From positions 20,570-36,286 of the forward strand of contig MGOE01000076.1 of the NCBI GenBank assembly GCA_001797035.1: a stretch of 15,717 nucleotides of DNA, read 5' to 3'. The position numbers and the translations under genes are program-made. Every line of letters starts with the position of its first letter. The stretch's first letter is position 1. Below are positions 13,379 to 15,717 of the stretch, piece after piece. The notes under the pieces are model-generated. The model had not been told where the DNA came from and did no database searches. It worked only from the letters and a program-made list of their open reading frames with translations. Source of the DNA: Chloroflexi bacterium RBG_16_72_14. Lineage in GTDB: Bacteria; Chloroflexota; Limnocylindria; Limnocylindrales; CSP1-4.

Positions 13379-15717
13379 ATCCGGCCGCGATCGTGAGGAT
13401 CGCGTCGAGGTCGATCCGGCCGTTCCCGGTGGCGACGATCCGCACCGCGTGGACCCCGAACGGCATCGAGCGCTGGTACAGCACGCGCCGGTACTGCGTG
13501 CTGGACGCCTTCGTGCTGACCGCCGTCGGCGTCACCCGCACGCCGTCCACGTACACGTTGAAGCTGCCACGGCCCGCCCCCTTCGTGCCGACGATCGCGA
13601 ACGAGCGACCGGTGTACGTGAACGTCGCGTACTTGCCGGCCGACTTCGTGTACCTGGAGCTGCCGCCGGACAGGCTGCTGGAGGTGGCCTTCGACCAGCC
13701 CGTCGAGTAGACGATCGCGGTGCTGGAGTCCTGCGTGCGCCCGACCCGGAACCGCGGCCCGATCCCGTACGCCACGCGGCCCTTGTTGTCCAGCACGCGG
13801 GCGCGGAACAGGTACGTGGTGGGCGACACGGACAGGCTGCGCGTGGACGACGCGGTGGTCGTGGACGAGATGGCCGTCGTGTAGGCGCCCGAGTTGGTGC
13901 TCTGGTACAGGCGGTAGTTCTTGATCGTGGTGCCGCTCGTGAGCCCGCACCAGGTCAGCTTCACCGGCACCTTGGATCCGATCGTGCTGTTGGTGACGAA
14001 GAACGGGCGCGGCCCGTCCGCGACCGGGTACGCGCTGGGGCTGGCGATGCTCCCAGCACGGTGGCCGAGTCCGTCTGGCCGCCGCTGTCGGTCAGGATGT
14101 AGCTGAACGTGTCCGAACCGGTCGCGCAGCCCATCGGGTCGTAGGTGAGGCCAGTCCCGCCACCGGTGATCGTGACGATGCCCCGGGAGCCCTCCCTGAC
14201 CGAGGTGATCAGGTACGAGTCGCCCGCCTCGTTGGGACCGCCGCTGTCGTTCGCGCGGACGTCGATGGCCGTGGGGCCGGCGAGCCGCACCGTGGCGATG
14301 TCGTTGCCCGCGATCGGCGGGTCGTTCGCGCCTTCGACCGTGATCGTGAACGTCTGGACGCGCTGGCGAGGTCGTCGCCCGTGTCGGCCGCCGTGCCGGC
14401 GTCGTCCAGCAGCCGAACCCCGATCGTGGCCGTCCCCGTGCGGTTGGTGGCCGGGTCGTAGGTGAGGGTGCCGGTCGCCGGGTCGACCGCCGGCTGGACG
14501 GCAAACAGGGTGGGGTTGTCGTTGCCGGTGATCTCGAACGTGAGGACCTGGGCGCTCTCGTCGGCCGGGCCGGCCTGGATCGAGGTCGCCCAGCCGGTGA
14601 CCGTCTGGAGGACGGCGTCCTCGGGCGCCTCCTGGTCCGCGCCCCTGGTGAAGCTCGGGGCGTCGTTGACGGCCGTGATCGTGACCGTGAACGACTGCGT
14701 CGCGCTGGCGTCCACGCCGCCGTTGGCGGTGCCGCCGCTGTCGGTGATCCGCACCTGGACCGTCGCGGTCCCGTTGGCGTCGTCGGCGGGCGTGTAGCTG
14801 AGGGTGCCGTCTGGGGCGACCTCCGGCGCGACGGCGAACAGCGACGGGTCCGAGACGGACGAGGTCTCGAAGGCGAGGGTCTGGCCGGCCTCGTCGGCGG
14901 GACCGGCGGACATGCCGGTCGCCCAGCCGGGATCGGTCTGCGCGCCGGCGTCCTCGAGCAGCGGCTGGTCGGGGCCCTTCACAAAGCTCGGCACGTCGTT
15001 GACCGATGTGACCGTGATCGTGAACGACTGGGTGCCGCTCGTGTCCTGGCCCCCGTTGGCGGTGCCGCCGCCGTCGACCAGGCGGACCTCGATCGTCGCC
15101 GTCCCGTTGGCGTTGGCCGCGGGGGTGTAGGTCAGCGTTCCGCTGGCGGCAATCGCCGGCTGGGTGCTGAACAGCGCGGCGTTGGTGTTGGAGACGATGT
15201 CGAAGGCGAGCGTCTGGGCAGCCTCGTTGGCCGGCCCGCGGCTGATCGCCGTCGCCCAGGGCGTCACGGTCTGGGCGCCCGCGTCCTCGAGGTCGGCCTG
15301 GTCCGCGCCCTTGGTGAAGCTCGGGATGTCGTTCACGGCGGTGACGGTGACCGTGAACGCCCGGGTGTCGCTGGTGTTGTCGCCGCCGTTCGAGACGCCG
15401 CCGTTGTCCGACAGCTGGATCGTGACGGTGGCCGAGCCGTTGGCGTTGGCGGCCAGGGTGTAGGTCAGCGTGCCGGTTGTGGCGTTGATGGCCGGCTGGA
15501 CGCCGAACAGGGCGGCGTTGGTGTTGTTCGTCACCGCGAACGTGAGCGTCTGGCCGGCCTCGTCCGCGGGCCCGGCGGCGATGCCCGTCGCCCACCCGGA
15601 GATGTTCTGCGCGGCTGCGTCCTCGAGGACGGCCTGGTCGGCGCCCTTGGTGAAGGCGGGCGCGTCGTTGACCGCGGTGACGGTGATGGTGAACGTCTGG
15701 ACCGCGCTCTGGTCGAC
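13377..15717 (-). CDS. C-terminal part of a large repetitive cadherin/Ig-like surface protein, with two apparent frameshifts
   Basis: The coding region enters at the right edge and ends with TAG at 13377, covering about 780 residues. In order: four tandem ~111-residue repeats (15663-14321) of the pattern FTKGADQ, LEDAGAQT, GWAT, GPADEA, GTLTYTPAANANGTA, NGG, TFTITVTAVND; a different cadherin-like domain (14320-14054, starting PPIAGND and containing SDTFSYILTDSGGQTDSATV); an FN3-like segment (about 14050-13740); and a terminal beta-rich domain with YTGRSFAIVG and FNVYVDGVRV. Such proteins are normally secreted or cell-surface adhesins or scaffolds; the signal sequence would lie outside the window. 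The frame changes at 14357-14358 and again at 14052-14053. At each place one base is missing next to a short C or G run, and adding one base restores the expected sequence. This may be assembly error or a real pseudogene. The ends of the domain calls are approximate. Confidence 0.78.
14321..15663 (-). repeat. Four tandem ~333-bp coding repeats (cadherin/Ig-like domains)
   Basis: Repeat units read in the minus direction are 15663-15328 (112 residues), 15327-14995 (111), 14994-14662 (111) and 14661-14321 (about 114, holding the first frameshift). Each ends in VND or AND. They are similar enough in DNA to recombine or misassemble, and the array continues past the right edge, where the end of a further unit (VTAVND) is visible at 15717-15664. 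Confidence 0.85.

Noticed and set aside
14321..15717. Regularly spaced repeats that might suggest a CRISPR or satellite array
   Set aside because: The period is about 333 bases and the repeats encode a conserved protein domain in one frame, so they are domain duplications.

Overview
This window is about 70% GC. Apart from one fragment at the left edge, every gene is on the minus strand. Dense GC-rich coding, the Bacillus-like order ATP synthase - murA - mreB, and an AtpB with an unusually long N-terminal external loop suggest a high-GC, rod-forming bacterium outside Proteobacteria. Chloroflexota is my best guess and an actinobacterium the main alternative. This is inference; no rRNA or other taxonomic marker is present.

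Layout, read in the direction of transcription (right to left). (1) 15717-13377: the C-terminal end of a very large repetitive surface protein. It has four cadherin/Ig-like repeats of about 111 residues, a fifth different cadherin-like domain, an FN3-like segment and a terminal beta-rich domain. Two single-base frameshifts interrupt it. (2) 13308-5813: a complete F-type ATP synthase operon, atpZ-atpB-atpE-atpF-atpH-atpA-atpG-atpD-atpC, behind an extended -10 promoter. The c subunit lacks the sodium-binding signature, so the enzyme is probably proton-driven. (3) 5710-4379: murA, with Asp in place of the catalytic Cys, a change known to give intrinsic fosfomycin insensitivity. (4) 4290-3292: mreB/mbl. 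(5) 3136-2430: a PHP-domain metallophosphoesterase translationally coupled (ATGA overlap) to (6) a UPF0104/YbhN-type multi-pass membrane protein, 2432-1293. (7) 1069-506: a small XRE-type DNA-binding protein with a disordered Gly/Pro tail. It converges on (8) the 3' end of an unrecognised plus-strand gene, 3-353, with a perfect 13-bp hairpin between them.

The genes form an energy and cell-envelope block: ATP synthase, the first committed step of peptidoglycan synthesis, the filament that directs wall growth, and a membrane protein of the lipid or polymer transport/modification type.

The least expected structure is non-coding. The 313-bp gap between atpD and atpC is almost entirely one long imperfect inverted repeat whose arms each carry a REP-like hairpin. 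A third copy of the same hairpin core lies between mreB and the PHP gene. This looks like a mobile palindromic (REP/BIME- or MITE-like) repeat family, with one copy splitting the normally tight atpD-atpC pair. I found no CRISPR array, tRNA, rRNA, transposase gene or recognisable defence system.
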